Source: Turritopsis dohrnii (taxonomy: Eukaryota > Cnidaria > Hydrozoa > Anthoathecata > Oceaniidae). From it: a DNA stretch of 64,000 nucleotides. The notes under the pieces are model-generated. The model was not told the origin of the DNA. It searched no databases and saw only the letters and a list, made by a program, of their open reading frames with translations. Shown here piece after piece: positions 1 through 13,900 of this stretch. Within the stretch, counting starts at the first letter, position 1; every line of letters begins with the position of its first letter. Location: contig BQMF02000219.1 of assembly GCA_027922465.2 (NCBI GenBank), positions 248,001-312,000 on the forward strand, written 5' to 3'. The position numbers and the translations under genes were made by a program.

Positions 1-173
1 ATTACAAGGTTATGAGGAAAACCAACAAAGTTTGACTTGGATACCTGATCTACTGCTATTTTCTTCAATAGGTTGGAATAAGAAAAAATGATTGTTTGTG
101 TAGTCTATTTTACAATTTTATTAACTTCTCCATTTTTAATTTATGTTGTTTATAGTAAATATATATATATACA

Positions 174-1149
174 ATGGGGAAAGGTGGTGCAGCCAAAGGT
201 GGGAAAGGTGGAGCAAAAGGTGGTGGTGCGAAAGCAGATACGTCTGGTATACTCGAGTTTGTTTCATTAAATGAATGAACAGGAATTATTTTAATGGATT
301 GGCTGTGACTTTATTTAATAATTTCCTGTTTTGATTTATGTGATGGTCAATATGCTTTAAGATCATGAAAACATTCAATTATTTGTAGATGTATACTATT
401 ATTTGATGTTCTGTACACTTCCCACACAGCTTTAGCTTGTATTATGCGGAACATGCAATTTTTACGTATGTTAATTGTTATGTAAGTTACCTGTAAATCA
501 TAGAAACGAAATCAGGTGGTGGAAAGAAAACAAATGCAGGAACAGCAATCAAGGTGATTTTATAATGTTCCATATGTTGTTGTGTATCAGTTTTTCAATC
601 CTGTATTATGTATATTTTGTTCTGTATCTTTAGGTCCGACATATTTTATGTGAAAAACATTCAAAATGTATGGAAGCAATGGAGCAATTGAAAGCTGGTA
701 AAAAGTTTAGTGATGTGGCTACTCAATATAGTGAAGATAAAGCTAGGCAAGGGGTAAGCAATGAATTTGATTATGATTTTTTAAACTTCATAATACATCC
801 AATATTCAAGTTTGCTCTGATTTAGGGTGATTTGGGTTGGAAAACTCGTGGATCCATGGTGAGTCTTTTCTTTGTATTCAATGATACAAACACTTAAACA
901 CTTAAACTTATTTGTCATGTTTTGATCACTATCAATGAGACACTTGTTTTCCTGACATATTATTAAAATATTATATGAATAAATGTATTTTTTATCATTT
1001 TGTGTATTTTTCTTCTAAATTAGGTTGGTCCTTTCCAAGAAGCAGCATTCGCTTTACAACCGAGTACAGTTGATAACCCAAAGTACACGGACCCACCAGT
1101 ACGAACGAACTTTGGATACCATATCATCATGATCGAGGGGAAAAAATAA
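174..1149 (+). CDS. PIN4: PIN4-type parvulin peptidyl-prolyl cis/trans isomerase, 5 exons
   Basis: Exons 174-246, 504-553 (or 516-553), 634-753, 826-858 and 1024-1149 splice into 133 (or 129) residues, close to the 131 of human PIN4. The N-terminus is a basic Gly/Lys-rich tail ([13 protein letters not shown]), as in Par14, which binds nucleic acid and pre-ribosomes. The parvulin fold follows: VRHILCEKH, then [21 protein letters not shown], then [12 protein letters not shown], then [12 protein letters not shown] and stop. These are the conserved family blocks. The family isomerises Xaa-Pro bonds; the Par14 type lacks the WW domain of PIN1, and none is seen here. The start at 174 gives the expected length; the long frame that begins upstream at 88 is a different frame. 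All introns are GT-AG. The orthology is secure; the 5' UTR is not defined. Confidence 0.93.
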
Positions 1150-1295
1150 TTTTCGAATGTTTTTTACTAAATCACTATCTTTTCAATTGGTTTGCAGTTC
1201 TTACGCCGCCTTACGTAATGAATGGAAAATAATGCGGCGATGTCGGAAACCGTTTTAGTTATTAAAACCCAGCAGCTGATTTGAAATAACTTAGT

Positions 1296-1391
1296 TATGT
1301 GCAGGAGACTTCAGACGGATTTCACCAAGTACTTTAAACATTGTATGTGCAGGAGACTTCAGACGGATTTCACCAAGTACTTTAAACATTG
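1296..1391. repeat. 48 bp perfect tandem duplication
   Basis: Two identical 48 bp units (1296-1343 and 1344-1391), each starting TATGTGCAGGAGACTTC, lie 150 bp after the PIN4 stop. They abut the (TTA)n tract that marks the end of the adjacent LINE. The identity suggests a recent duplication, or a long target-site effect of the insertion. No coding role is seen. Confidence 0.85.
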
Positions 1392-1394
1392 TAT

Positions 1395-3780
1395 ATTATT
1401 ATTATTATTATTCCGAATAAAGGATAGGTATAATCAATTTACAAGAAATTGTTTTTCATATACGTCCTGAATAATAAGAATAAAAGAATAAGTTAAAAAG
1501 ATAAAAATTAAGCATGGTATTAGGAGAAAAAGTATCATATGCTAGAAAGGAGAGATATTTCTTTCTCCAAATACCCTGCGCAATACACTTATATTTTATT
1601 TATCAAGTTAAAAAAAATGTTAAAAATTGTAATTCTGAAAAACTCAAAAAGTTTAAAATCAAATAGAAAAAAAAGGTAGGAGGTCAAACAGTATATTTTG
1701 AATCTCAAATGTAAAAATCTCGATTGATAAGAAAAAAGTCAAGTTGAAAAAAAGTTTAAATTAAAAGATTAAATAATTCGAGATCTGACTAAAAACTAAA
1801 AATTGTTTCAACAAGCTATGAGAAGTGGTTCCTGCACAAAATATTAAACTGGCTAAACGAGTCACACTTCCTGATATCTAGTGGAAGTAGATTATATAAT
1901 TTTGAACCAAAAAAAAAGAATCCAGCTTTCGTACATTCTAATTTTACCAAAGGTTGGGTAATCATATAACCATTGTTTCTTGTATTCTTTCCATGGGTAC
2001 ACATGATAAAGTAGTTTTGAAAATTTTCACAAGTTTTCCCAACCAAGCACTTTTTAAGTAGAAGACAGCAATGCTTCTCAATTTCATTTTTCAATTTCGG
2101 AACAGTAGACAAGGTTACCTTAGAAGCTCGATTGTCAAGTGAGTTTAATTTTGCCAACTGAGAATTATTCATTTTCAATAACATCGAACTGTTAAATAAC
2201 AAAGCAGGCATAATGATACCTCTGTAGATTTGCAGTGCGGCTTCACGAGTGAGCTTTGATCGTAAACGATTTAGCAGGTAGAGTTTATTGGAAGCTTTTT
2301 TGTAAACACCTTCGAAGTGGTCTGCTAATGTGAGTGTTTGATCCAGCTGGGTACCAAGATATTTGTAATGGGTCGTTGATGAGATTTTGTGATCGTTATA
2401 ATAGAGCTTTAAACTTCTTGACGACATGTTTAGTTTTCTATGCGTACCAAATACCATAGATTCAGTTTTTCCTTTACTGACATTCATAATTAGTTCATTA
2501 TCATCAAAGTAATTCTGGGCACTGGAAAGATCTTCATTCAGCTTTTCTTCAAGGGCAGCAATCGACTTTCCCGAACAGTATAGAACTGTATCATCAGCAA
2601 ACTGAACTACATGTGAATTCAGGACGTAATCTTCAAAATCGTTGAAATATAATAAAAACAGCAATGGTCCCAATATCGACCCTTGGGGCACTCCACATAC
2701 TATGTAAGTTAATTCCGATTTAACTCCATCAATCTCGCAAAACTGTTTTCTGCCGAATAGATAGTCTCTAAACCAATCCAGGGCTATGCCTTTGATGCCA
2801 TAAGATCTCAATTTCTCCAACAAAATGGCGTGACTAAGAGTATCGAAAGCCTTTGACAAATCGACAAAGAGGGCACCTACGAGGTTACCTTTATCAATGG
2901 ACTTGCGTATATTGTCAGTAAGAAATATGGTCGCATGTTCGGTGGATCTGTGTTTTCTGTAGCCATATTGGTTCTTCGAGAGCAGTTCTTCTTTCTCAAG
3001 AAAATCGATTAATTGATGATGTACTGCACGCTCTAAAATCTTTGAACAGACTGAAAGTATGGATATCGGTCTGTAGTTCGATTCTAAAGATGTGTCACCT
3101 TTCTTGTGTAGTGGCACAATTTTTGCCAACTTCCAGTCAGTAGGGATCGAACTGGTTCTGAGTGACAAATTTATGATGAATGACAGGGGTGCAGAGATAG
3201 CAGAAGCGGCATCCCTCAATAAACTCGGAGGTATACCATCGGCCCCGGTTGCTTTGTTCCGTTTCAACGCAGCCAGTTGTTTTTCAACAAACAATTTGCT
3301 AACATACCCAAAGGCAAAAACTTTCGGCGTCCTTTGCTTGTTGCTCTTCGGCTTTTTCCATCGTGGGTTATTTATAGGGAAAGCAAGATCTTTGAGCTTT
3401 GCCGCACATGATGAAAAGTATTGACAAAACGAGTTTGCTTTATTATAAAGGGAATCTTTATCTATGGACGATTGAGTGTATATAGAGGTTTTGATAGTAG
3501 GAAAGATGGTCTTAATTGTTTGCCAAAACTTTGCCGGAAAGAACTCAACATGGTGGCAGTCTGTTGATTGAATTAACTGCAGATGGCAACGAGAAACCGA
3601 TTTTTTTTTTTAACGAAAACAACCTCTTCGTTTCAGAGAGGAGTTGATTTGTTCGAGTTTTGTACAAAACGTGCTTCTTGTATGCAGTTTTGGCATACTT
3701 ATTTTCTCAGTAATCGAGTAAGAAGCCATCTTACCACCATCTCATCGAAAAATCCTAAAATTTTTAATTTCTTTGTATAA
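1395..3780 (-). mobile_element. 5'-degraded LINE (CR1/L2/Jockey-like) with (AAT)n tail
   Basis: A minus-strand non-LTR retrotransposon copy. On the minus strand the reverse transcriptase frame ends at 1816, an AT-rich 3' UTR follows, and the copy stops in AATAATAATAAT at 1395-1412, the short tandem tail typical of CR1/L2-type LINEs. Upstream of the RT, residues such as TAYKKHVLYKTRTNQLL around 3615-3690 look like the linker between endonuclease and RT, but they are in another frame, separated by an 11-base A run at 3601-3611. No endonuclease domain is recognisable, so the copy is 5' degraded. Left and right limits are approximate. Confidence 0.75.
1816..3606 (-). pseudogene. LINE reverse transcriptase ORF2 fragment
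   Basis: An open minus-strand frame; counted from a TTG at 3294 it has 492 residues, and it stays open upstream to a stop near 3607. RT motifs in order: KRNKATGADGIPPSLL (12-26), NYRPISIL (73-80), VDLSKAFD (144-151, first catalytic Asp), GVPQGSILGPLLFLLYFND (201-219) and FADD (232-235, catalytic Asp pair). A GIKG/GIxxxW stretch near 166-174 and a C-terminal thumb-like region with CR1/Jockey-like spacing follow. Upstream in-frame residues (FWQTIKTIFPTIKTS) match the usual pre-RT linker. The RT would copy LINE RNA by target-primed reverse transcription. The endonuclease half is missing and upstream is frameshifted, so the copy cannot be autonomous. Confidence 0.85.
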
Positions 3781-3988
3781 ATGAAGTTGTTTGTTGAAGC
3801 ACCATATTGTGAGGTAGTATTCCATACGATTTATGTTTAACTAGCTCTTCTGCACGTCAAGAATAGTTGGTAGAACAGTTTTGATCTCAATAGTATTCAT
3901 GAGATTCTCTTTCAAGAAATTTTATGGATGCTTTCTCGTTTGTGCTTTTATCTTTCCCAACTCTGCTTTCACTATCTTTTGGCATCTA

Positions 3989-4356
3989 CCGTAAAGCTCC
4001 GATAGTAAGCGCTTCGCTTACTTTCCGTTTTAGCAGCACTTTTTAGCGCCTACTATCAGGGGGCGCTTACAATCGGAGAGCGCTTTCTATTGAGTAGTGA
4101 AAACCGTTGTAAAAATGGTTAGTATAGACCACATACGTAGAATGATGAGTCGAACGACAAAGATAGTAGTGACGAAAGCACTGTCTAGTTTTAGGACAAA
4201 GTCGCTTTAAATATTTAACATGACTTATTCTTATTATTCTTATATTGTTATTAACCAAAAAAAAAATTTTTTTTCTCTTACTTTTATCGGAGTTTTTTTA
4301 ATAGCATCCAAAAATTGCGCATACTATCGGGGAGCGCTTACTATCGGAACTCTCAG
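3989..4356. mobile_element. Tigger/pogo-like MITE, TA target duplication
   Basis: Inverted ends share CTCCGATAGTAAGCGCT on the left and TTCCGATAGTAAGCGCT read inward from the right, inside CCGTAAAG and CTGAGAG ends. Both ends are flanked by TA (3987-3988 and 4357-4358). TA duplications and CNGTA-type ends fit Tigger/pogo. The element is 368 bp and has no transposase. Extra inner copies of the TACTATCGG/GCGCTTAC motif lie near both ends. Confidence 0.7.
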
Positions 4357-4995
4357 TATTTAGGATTTACACAACTAGACGACTTTTCTGCGATCAACAA
4401 CTTGGTCATTTCCATGTATTGTTTATTTTGATTGACACAAATAGTGATTGGAATCGGCTGGTTGGTTGGGGATGAACAAGTGAGACAATCAAATCCTAAC
4501 AATGAAATCTGATTCGTTCTATATACAAAAACAAAACATGGTTGAAACGTCATCACGATGAATGTCTTTATGACATCACGAGCTTCACGATCATGTTTAT
4601 GACATCGCTTTACTTCCAGACCGATTGATGCTTGCCATTTGCTGAGTGTTTCATCTGCATACGGCGTTGTTCTTTGCTCGCTACATTTTTATTTACATTT
4701 ATTGACTTCACAGACCTTCGGGAAACATGCTGGAAAGAAATAAACGATTGAAGTTCACAAATTGGTTTCCTATTATTTTTTGGGGGTTTTTTCCGGAAAT
4801 AACCGAAGGAAGTATCCTTGACCGTTTCTTAACCTTCTGCACGATATATGACTAGCTTCACACTGTTACAATATTTGTGGAGAGAATGAAGAGTAACATA
4901 CATGTTTAGCTTCTGAACTGATGGTGGATTTCATGAGGTGTGGCTCGATAGTCACGTGATTTGTTGTCGATGCTACCAAATCCTGTTCTTTTGAT
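4357..4995. other. Intergenic / 3' flank of centrobin, no gene seen
   Basis: No convincing reading frame on either strand. A possible minus-strand AATAAA (4688-4693 on the plus strand) lies about 300 bp beyond the centrobin stop and could be its polyadenylation signal. Confidence 0.4.
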
Positions 4996-7900
4996 CTAAA
5001 AAAATTTACGCATGCGCATATATTTCCTGGGTTTACAATTACAAAGAAAAAAACAAAAAGAATACTTTTTCATCTGTTGTATCAATTTCAAAACGCTGAC
5101 ATCATCAATTTTCTCAGTAGCATCCAGAAGGATTTTCAGTTGCATCAATTGATCTTGTTCGACGGTCAAGTGTTGTCGTTTCTTTTCAGGCGACAGTTGA
5201 TCAGAGCTACTCGACATGTTTTGCTTTGCTGAATTTCTCCGACGGTTTGTGCTATGATTCGGTTGACGAACGACGGATTTTTTAAATGCCGTATGACTGA
5301 TAGGCTGCTTCGTCGGCGTCGTCGTAGTATTTTCAAGAAGTCGATCGACGTTTAGCGAGATGACATCTATAAAAGTAAACGACTTTGAAAACCAGTGCAT
5401 CGGCAAAATGTGTTACCATGGTTACTGGATTTTCTACGGTTCAAACATTAATTCAACAAGAGAGGTCGAAATAACAATTCAAACGTCCTGCCCAAAGAAA
5501 TGCCCTACAAAATAAGGACACCCGGGGCGTGTTTTCAAAATGTGCATAAACTTGCTCTTAACTGAATTAATTACGTTAGGAAAAATATTTCTGATGTTCG
5601 TGTGTTCGCTCTTGTAAATATACTGACAAAAAAAGAACACGGGCGCAAAAAAATGGATTTTACCTTGCTTTTCAAGAGTTTCTTCGAGAGGTTGACCAGG
5701 AGATCGTTGAAGAGTTTCTTGGAGAGGTTGACCAGGAGATCGTTGAAGGAGCTGAACAAAAGTAAAGTAATTTCCCCATCAACAAAAACGTCAATGGAAA
5801 AATATATCTATGGTCAAGAAGAGGGGTCTGATAGCAATCGATACGAACCTTTTCGATAAAATGCGACAGACGCCCTTGCTTTTCTTCCTGCATATTGATT
5901 TTATCATCAAGAGTCTCTACTGTTTCGTCATTCAAACTTTCAAGATCGTGATAGAGAAGTGATATGGGGTCTGTCACGTGACTGCTGCCAGTGTTACATA
6001 GTTCGAACTCAGAATTAGCTATAATCCTGTTATGCAGATCTGTTCCAAACTGCTTGTGGTTTGGTACGCTTTCAGAAGATCTATTCAGTTTTGGATGATG
6101 ATGGCTCGCGTGTTCCGCATTTACATATTTGGCTTCATACTCGTTAGTCTGTGATGAATAGGAAAAAGGATCCAGACTTCGTACCGACTCTTCATTGAAG
6201 TTATTTGGTCTCTGGTCAGGATCTGTATTAGTGACTTGTAAACAATCTTGATTCCATCCTGGTTGGGTCAAACCTACTCGTTCTTCGAAGGGAACATAAC
6301 GCCTTTCTTCTTTATGTAACCATTGATTCGGAGCATTCGTTTGAGATGGAGGTTGCCGGTTTGTTGCAGATTCTATAAACATAACTTCGTTCGGCTGTTC
6401 CGCATAAACACTTCTACTATAACTTTCCACTTTCGAATCGCCATGAGAATTATACATTGGTGGTCTGATACGAGGGTCGACCAACTTCGTACTTAGTGTT
6501 GAGGTTGGCTTATCTGATATTTCTGCAGCATGCATCCCATAAGTGTTGCCACTATGTAGAGAAACTTCATTTTGGTGAGCATCTATCACGAATCTGTCAT
6601 AACTGCTTTGTGATGTTGACGTCATGTTATTCAAGCCTTTCCTACCAGCAGCAGATACATGCATATAGGGAGTGTTCTCTTTCGTTTCCATGTGCTGTTG
6701 AGCATAAATCGGGTTTATCCGAACATTATCTGGTAAAAACGGATTTGTATTCGCAGTAGAAAAATCAGTTCGAAAGGTTGAAGACAACTGATCTGGAGGT
6801 TGAACGGATGAAGATCGGATCTGAAAAATATAGATGGTGAATGAAAAGTATGTTCAAACCATCATTGTTAAGATGTTAAAAACAATCATTAAATGAAAAG
6901 AGGACAAATTTGTTGGAAGATCACTACGAAGGAGTATATTTTATCGATAGGCACGCAAACATACACACTATTTCAATGAAAAAGCTCTTCATCCCAGTGC
7001 CTTTTTCAAGTTTTGCCCACTGAGGAGGGGTAATCCATTCCATCTATCCTACTCAAATATATTTCGACAACATACCGACTGCTTCTCTGTGTCTAGTAAC
7101 GACACTGTTTCCTGCCAGTGTTGTTGCATCATGCTCTTCATTCGGTTCATTAACTCACTCCTGATAAAAGTAAATACAAGAAGAAAAAATATTTATCAAG
7201 ATACCTTTACAACTGCCAGCATTAGAAAGCTTTGATATATGACATTTTTAGGTAGGTCAGATTGAAATCATTGTTTCCTAGGCAGGCATCGTTTGACCAC
7301 GAACATTTTCCTCCACAAAGGTCAATATAGTAAAAAGTTTTCTCATGAACTAACTCCTGTTCTAAATTACATTTCTTATATCTGTTAAGACTCGATTCAT
7401 TGTTGTAATATACCTTTGTTGATGTAGAATTTTATTTGTACCAGCGAGCTCTGACATCTCATTATCTGCATGTTGCAATCTGAAGCAGCAAAAAAGAATA
7501 TCACACGATATCAATTTAGCATGACATCATCAACGTACCACCTCGACTCCACTCCCCTCTAAAGAGGCATTGGCTTACAGACAATAGGATTTCTATTAAT
7601 CTTGATGTTTCAAATCGTCCGGTAGATTCGCCTATTACAAATTCGGAGAAATCGAGGCAAAGTAAACACACCTCGGGAGAGAAGCCAGAAGATTTTCGTT
7701 TTCGTTTTCCAAGATGTTGTTTAGCGTTGTCGAATGGTATTGGAAATAAAGTATTTATATGAAACACTTAAAACTATTATTTTAATCCAATGATATTCGT
7801 TTATTTTTGCTGACATGTCAAAACAAGTTCGCTTCGGTAATCATAACAACATGGCTTCCGACGAGAGCACGCAGTATTTTGTTGCAAAAAATTCAACATA

Positions 7901-10900
7901 GGCGACACTACGTGCGACTGCAACAAGACAGATTTTTGTTGCAATCGCACGAAAAATGTTGCTCGTGTCCCCTTAGCTTTAGCACCATGTGTTTCTGTGG
8001 AGTTAAGTGTGTGTATGTGTGTATTTTTTAGCTGGTCTTTCATTGATACTATGAACATGTTTGTTTTGATTTTGTTTTTCGATCATGTCAATAATAACGT
8101 TTTTTTATACCAGTCAATACCTCTACTTTGAGCATAGCACATACCAATCTCTACTTTGAGCAAAGCACATACCGATCTCTACTTTGAGCAAAGCACATAC
8201 CGATCTTTTAATTCATTGACTTGTTGTAAGAAGTGCTCCTCTTTCTGTTTGATGTCATTTTGGAAACGTTGTCTCTGTAACTCCATCTCTTCGTGATGTT
8301 TTCTGTTCACCTCATTCATCTGTAAGGATGAAATATCGAGACAAACATGAGACAAACATGGAGACAAAATCCCAGTCAAAATTCAGGTTTTAATGACTTC
8401 ACTTCCAAACCAAAGTTCAAAATAATCAAATAAAATTATCTTTTAGGAACATCTGCTAATTTTCAATGGCCGATTTCAAACTTCTCAGTTAAGAGTTTCC
8501 AAGAATCGTCTGAAAGAATCGAACTTTACCCTCACTTACGTAAATCCAAAATTTTACAAACATTTTACACCATAAAGTTTAGTTGGTTCGAAACCGGTAG
8601 ATGAACTATGTGAAAGAAAAACATGGCGGACCTGTTTATTCTGTGATTGGCGCAATTCATGTTCTGTAATCCCGATCTGTTTCTGGATTTCAAAAATTTG
8701 ACTGTTGAACTAAAAGTAAAGGTGGTTAGGTTGTTTTTACCACAACAACTCATGTAGCAGTGATCAGTTGATGGCCAATTTAGCAAACCTCTTCTTCCAA
8801 CTTTGCTCTCATCTCCGAATCTTTTTTGGTTTTTACAGCTTCTAGTTTGGACTGGATCAAACTAATTTCCATTGATAGTCTGTCCTGCAAAACATAGACG
8901 AAGAGTTAACTTGTATAACGAGTTTTGTAAGAACAAACTTAAGGATCTGCTAGATAGTAAAAACTTCACAATAGGGTTAAAACTCTCTATCAACCCTTCC
9001 ATGGATGTTTGTATATATGTCTACGTAATAAAGTAAGCATACGATCGAGAATCAGGAAAGAATGGGTCAAGTTTTTTAAAAAACGTGTGTAGTTAAATAC
9101 GCGTCTTAATGATGTGTATAGTTCTCTAAATGGATCGGGCAAATGCTTTGTGAACGCATAGAAAACAGTTTGCCCAAATTGTGTCAATTTTTTATGAGAA
9201 ACATATAGTGTCACTTTACAAACGTTGTCACGTCCATACGTGAAAGCTGTCAAACTCGTATAATGCTTCCCAATGTGTAACAGTGACATTCGTACATGAC
9301 ACCAACTAATACACAGATCTCATTGGTTTATATTGATCATGTGGTTAAAGAATGATCGAAGTATAAAAACATTAACAGAAGATTCGACGATGTCAGTGAA
9401 TATAATTACAACCAAATATCTTATTAAAAAATTATTCAACTATAAGGTTACCTTTTCAATCAATGTAGCCTCTAATTTCATCTGTAAGCTTTTTATAGAA
9501 TTTTCCTTGGAAGATAAAGAAGCCTGAGCAACCTAAAAAACGTAACAACAAAAGAATAATATCAAGGTTAACTAAGAATGCTCACTCAGATAGATATTTT
9601 TTTTTTTTTTTTAATTAGTCGCTCAATACAAGGTTTAAAACCACTAATGTGTATTGAGGTACAAGGAGGAAAGGTGACGATGGACATTACATTTAAAGTG
9701 TTGAAGATTATAATGAGAAGGAAAAACAGACTGGGGTAAAGAATTCCAGAGAGTGGAGGAGCGAGGAATGAAACTTTGTTGGTAAAAATTCTTTGATGAT
9801 TTTGGGATGCTGACAGTGTGATCATGGCAATTAGATGAATATCTTGTGTTTCGCTTGAAAGTCTTTAATGCAGGGATGAGAGAAGAGAGCTCAGTTGAAC
9901 ATTTTCCGTAAAAGTATTTATAAAAGAGGCAAAGAGATGCCACAGATCTGCGATGGGAGAGTGTGTCAAGTTTACTTGCAAGTTCATCACCTACAGCATT
10001 ACAGATTCTTTTCTGGATACGATCTAAAAGATTTAGAGAATCAGAGGGTGCACCACCCCAGATATGGCAACAATACTCAATACAAGGTCGAATAGTAGAT
10101 TTATAGAGATAAAGAATGGCATCAGGGCTGAGGTATGCTCTTGCACGAAGAAGGGAGCCCACCTTCATCGAGGCTGACTTAGCGATTGCCTCAATGTAGG
10201 AGCGCCAGGAGAAGTCCTGTGAAAAAGTGATGCCGAGGAGACGAAAGGAGTTGTTTTCTTCCAACTGGGTGCCATTCATGGAAATTGACGGTAAAAAGGG
10301 ATCTTTAGTATGATTTACAGATAGAAGTTTCGTTTTTGTGGAATTGAATGTGACCAGCCATTTCTCTCCCCACTCAACTATAGATTGCAGATCAAACTCA
10401 ATTTCACCTGCCATTTCTACCTGGCTGAACAAATCTGATTTTGGAGTACAGGAATAGATGGTTGAATCATCAGCATAGATGGCAAGCTTGGAAATAATGT
10501 CATCAGGCAGATCATTGATGAAAAGAAGAAAAAGGGTTGGCCCAAGGATAGAACCTTGGGGAACACCTGCATTGATGGAATGTGTCGATGATGATTGCCC
10601 GTCTAAAACAACCTTAAGCCTACGATTACCAAGGAAGGAACGAATCATCTCATAAAAGAGACCCTTAACTCCATATGCAGCAAGCTTTTTCAAAAGACCA
10701 GTATGCCATACTTTATCAAATGCCTTGGATATGTCAAGAGCAACAGCTCTTGCCTCCCCAGATTTATCTAATGCAGTGTAAATTCTATCAGTTATCACTG
10801 TAAGGAGGTCAGCAGTTGAACGTTGGGAGCGAAAGCCATATTGAGAATCTGAGAAGAGGTTATTAGATTCAAGGTGATTAACAAGAGCATTATTGATAAA

Positions 10901-13900
10901 GGCCTCAAAATTTTTACTCATAACTGGTAGGAGACTAATGGGTCTGTAATTTCGTGGATTAGATCGATCACCATAATTTTTAAAGACTGGAATTACAGAA
11001 GCAAACTTCCAAGATGAAGGAAAGCAAGATTCAGCTATGCACTTGTTATATAAACGAGAAAGTACAGGAGATAATTCAGGTGCACACTTTTGAAATAGGA
11101 TGACAGGAATTCCATCAGGGCCAGTAGCCTTAGAAGCATCAAGATTTGAAATGATGGAAGATATTTTAGCTGGTGTGATAAAGCAGCTATCCAGTACTTT
11201 ATTAGTCCTCAAGGGAAATTCCGGAACAGCATGGTCAGAGTCATCAAGAGTAGAGTTAGTACTGAAAATATTAGAGAAGAGTTCAGCTTTATCCTTAGAT
11301 GATGATAAAACCTCTGGACCATTGAAAATGGGAGGAATGGATGACCTTTTATTGTTGGTGACACTTTTAATGATGCGCCAAAAATCTCGAGAGCCAATTT
11401 TTTGTGAAGAGATACTAATATATATTAATATCAGTTGAAGGATTATTGTACACAGAGGCGTAGTTAAGGTCAGTCAAAAAAACCTGGAGGAGTTCAACAT
11501 TGTGATATTTCTTTTCAGTCTTAAGTGGTGATTAGGTTACTTGCACGCTTTCCTTTTCTACCCTAAATGACTTAACTCTCCTCCACAAATTTTGACTGAC
11601 CTCTGGCTACGCCTCTGGTACAATGAGAAATATTGTAAGTGTGTGCGCATGGCTGTTGGATGGTTCAGTAAAAAACTCAGAATTTTTGCTTAAGTTAAGA
11701 AACATTCTTGCGTTTGCTTACCTCAAGTTGTTTATGGCCAGCTTCAACTAGTGACTACAAAATATAAAAAGACATTTTTTTTTATTGTGTGATTTCATTT
11801 CTGATGATGAGCATACTGTATCGAGGTTCACACGGTTCCTTTACCTGTAGTTCCTTGATAGTGGTTTTGGTTTCATGATTGGAGATGGCAATCTGTTCAG
11901 TCAACTCTTCATGCTTCAATTGCCATTGTGTTTGTTCCTAAAAATATTGTAAAAACATCTTTTTTATTTTCTTAACCATCCACCCGTTAACTTTTTAAAT
12001 AAGAAAGAGGATGTACCTCTTGATATTCTTGCATAAGTGCATCTTTCTCCTTAGTAATTTCGCTGTTCACACAAACCAACTGTTCGTTTTCCTCTTTGAG
12101 TAACTGATTGGCTTTTTTCAATTCACTGACTTCATTTGTGTGTGACAGGGTTTTCTCTTCGTATTGCTCTTGCTATGGAAAAGAACCCCACAAAGCATTT
12201 ACTTGCATTCATGTGTGTAAAAGCACAAAAACAACACAATTAAAATGCTGGTATAAATATGAACATTGCATGTCGCACGTTGGTCAGCAGAATCAAAGAT
12301 TAAAAAACTCCAACTATGAATCCTTTCTTTAAAATCAAGTTGATAAATACAGATAGATATTTTTACATCATTTTAAAATTATAAATTATTAAATAAAGAT
12401 AAAAATAGATAAAATATTAGCATTAAAATTTTCTGTCTTTTATTATTTTGAATGATCTGAATGATCTTACCAATTCCTTCAGTTTCGATTCTGTTTCCAA
12501 CTTTTTTTCTTGTTCAATTTCTGCTGCCTTGACTGCTTCTGACAAGTCATCTTCAAACTTTTCGAGCACCTTTTCCGAAAACAACAAAATGCTGACATCA
12601 ACACGTCAACTACAACTACATTCAACAACCACACTCGCTCATTCTACCTTTTCATGATTCTGCTGCTGAATTTCAAGAGTCTCTTTTTCATCCTGTAACT
12701 GATTAATCAAGGCGATTTTTGAAAGGTCTTGTTGCTTCCAACCCTCAACAACATTTGCCAATGTCTACCGAAAAACGACAATGTTTAATTAGTCCAACTG
12801 GAATCAGAAAAGGTGCAATTCATAGCTTTACTGTGTTACCCGGTCCAGCTGTTCGATCATTATTTCCTTCTTCTTTTCTGTTGCCTGGGCAACTGCAAGT
12901 TGTTCTTGACTCTCTAGTAACTGGAAATATATAAGACAGCCAGTCTAATTAACTCAAACAAAAAATAATAACACTTTAGACTGAGAAATGAGTAAATCAT
13001 ATTATAGGAATAAAATTTCTTGGTGTAAACCAAACATTTTGCAACCTTATTTTGAAGCTCATGAATTATTTCTTCACAGTGCTAGAAAAGAAAATAGAAA
13101 AAAATAAGTAAATTGATCATAAGGAAAGACTATAATAACAAACATTCGCTGGTGAGAATTTGAGAGCAACAGAGAACAATCCAGGGTTTTTCAAAATTTC
13201 ATGTCATGATTGCATTAATAATTTTAGTAGTAGTGTTTATTTCAACTTTAACATAACTCATACATAGTCAAACAAGACACAGATGTGGAGACTATCAAAT
13301 AGTTCAAACTAATCATATGGATGGTCATCTTATAAGTTCATGAAGTAAAATTTATACCATACTACATCAACATAAATTTTTTGCAAAATGTATTTGATTT
13401 ATGTTACAAAGTGATCAGGGTTATAATGGTGGAATAAATAAAATTTACTGATAGTTTTCAACTTAAGCTTAAAGTGACAAGGGCATAATTAGTTCTATTA
13501 GTATAAATTTCAAAGGATCACATAATAGCTTATGAAAGAGATATGCAGTATAGGGTAAATTGGTAAAAGAGATGACATGTTGTAGGACAGAAATTTTTTG
13601 ACAAAAGAAAAATTGATGAACTTTGTTACAAGCATTATTTAGATAAAGATGATTGTCTACCTTCCGTCTGTATCTTTCCTTTCCAATGTTTTCCTTTAAT
13701 ATCATGTTTTCAGCAGTCAGTGAAGAATCTACTACAGTGGCACCAGCTTGGTACAGCATACCGTTTCTTGTGTACCTAGTACTATTTGTTGATGATAACA
13801 GTACCCCATTATCGTCAAGCTAAAAAAACAAAACAAACAAAACTGAAAGGAAGACAATAAAACAACAACAATCTTATTTACTAGAGAGCAGAAAAATGAA

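Noticed and set aside
5672..5848. Reading through the centrobin exon 19 donor as continuous coding sequence
   Set aside because: The open frame continues by chance. The GT donor after 5849 and the next acceptor give a product with the expected repeated LQRSPGQPL segment in phase.
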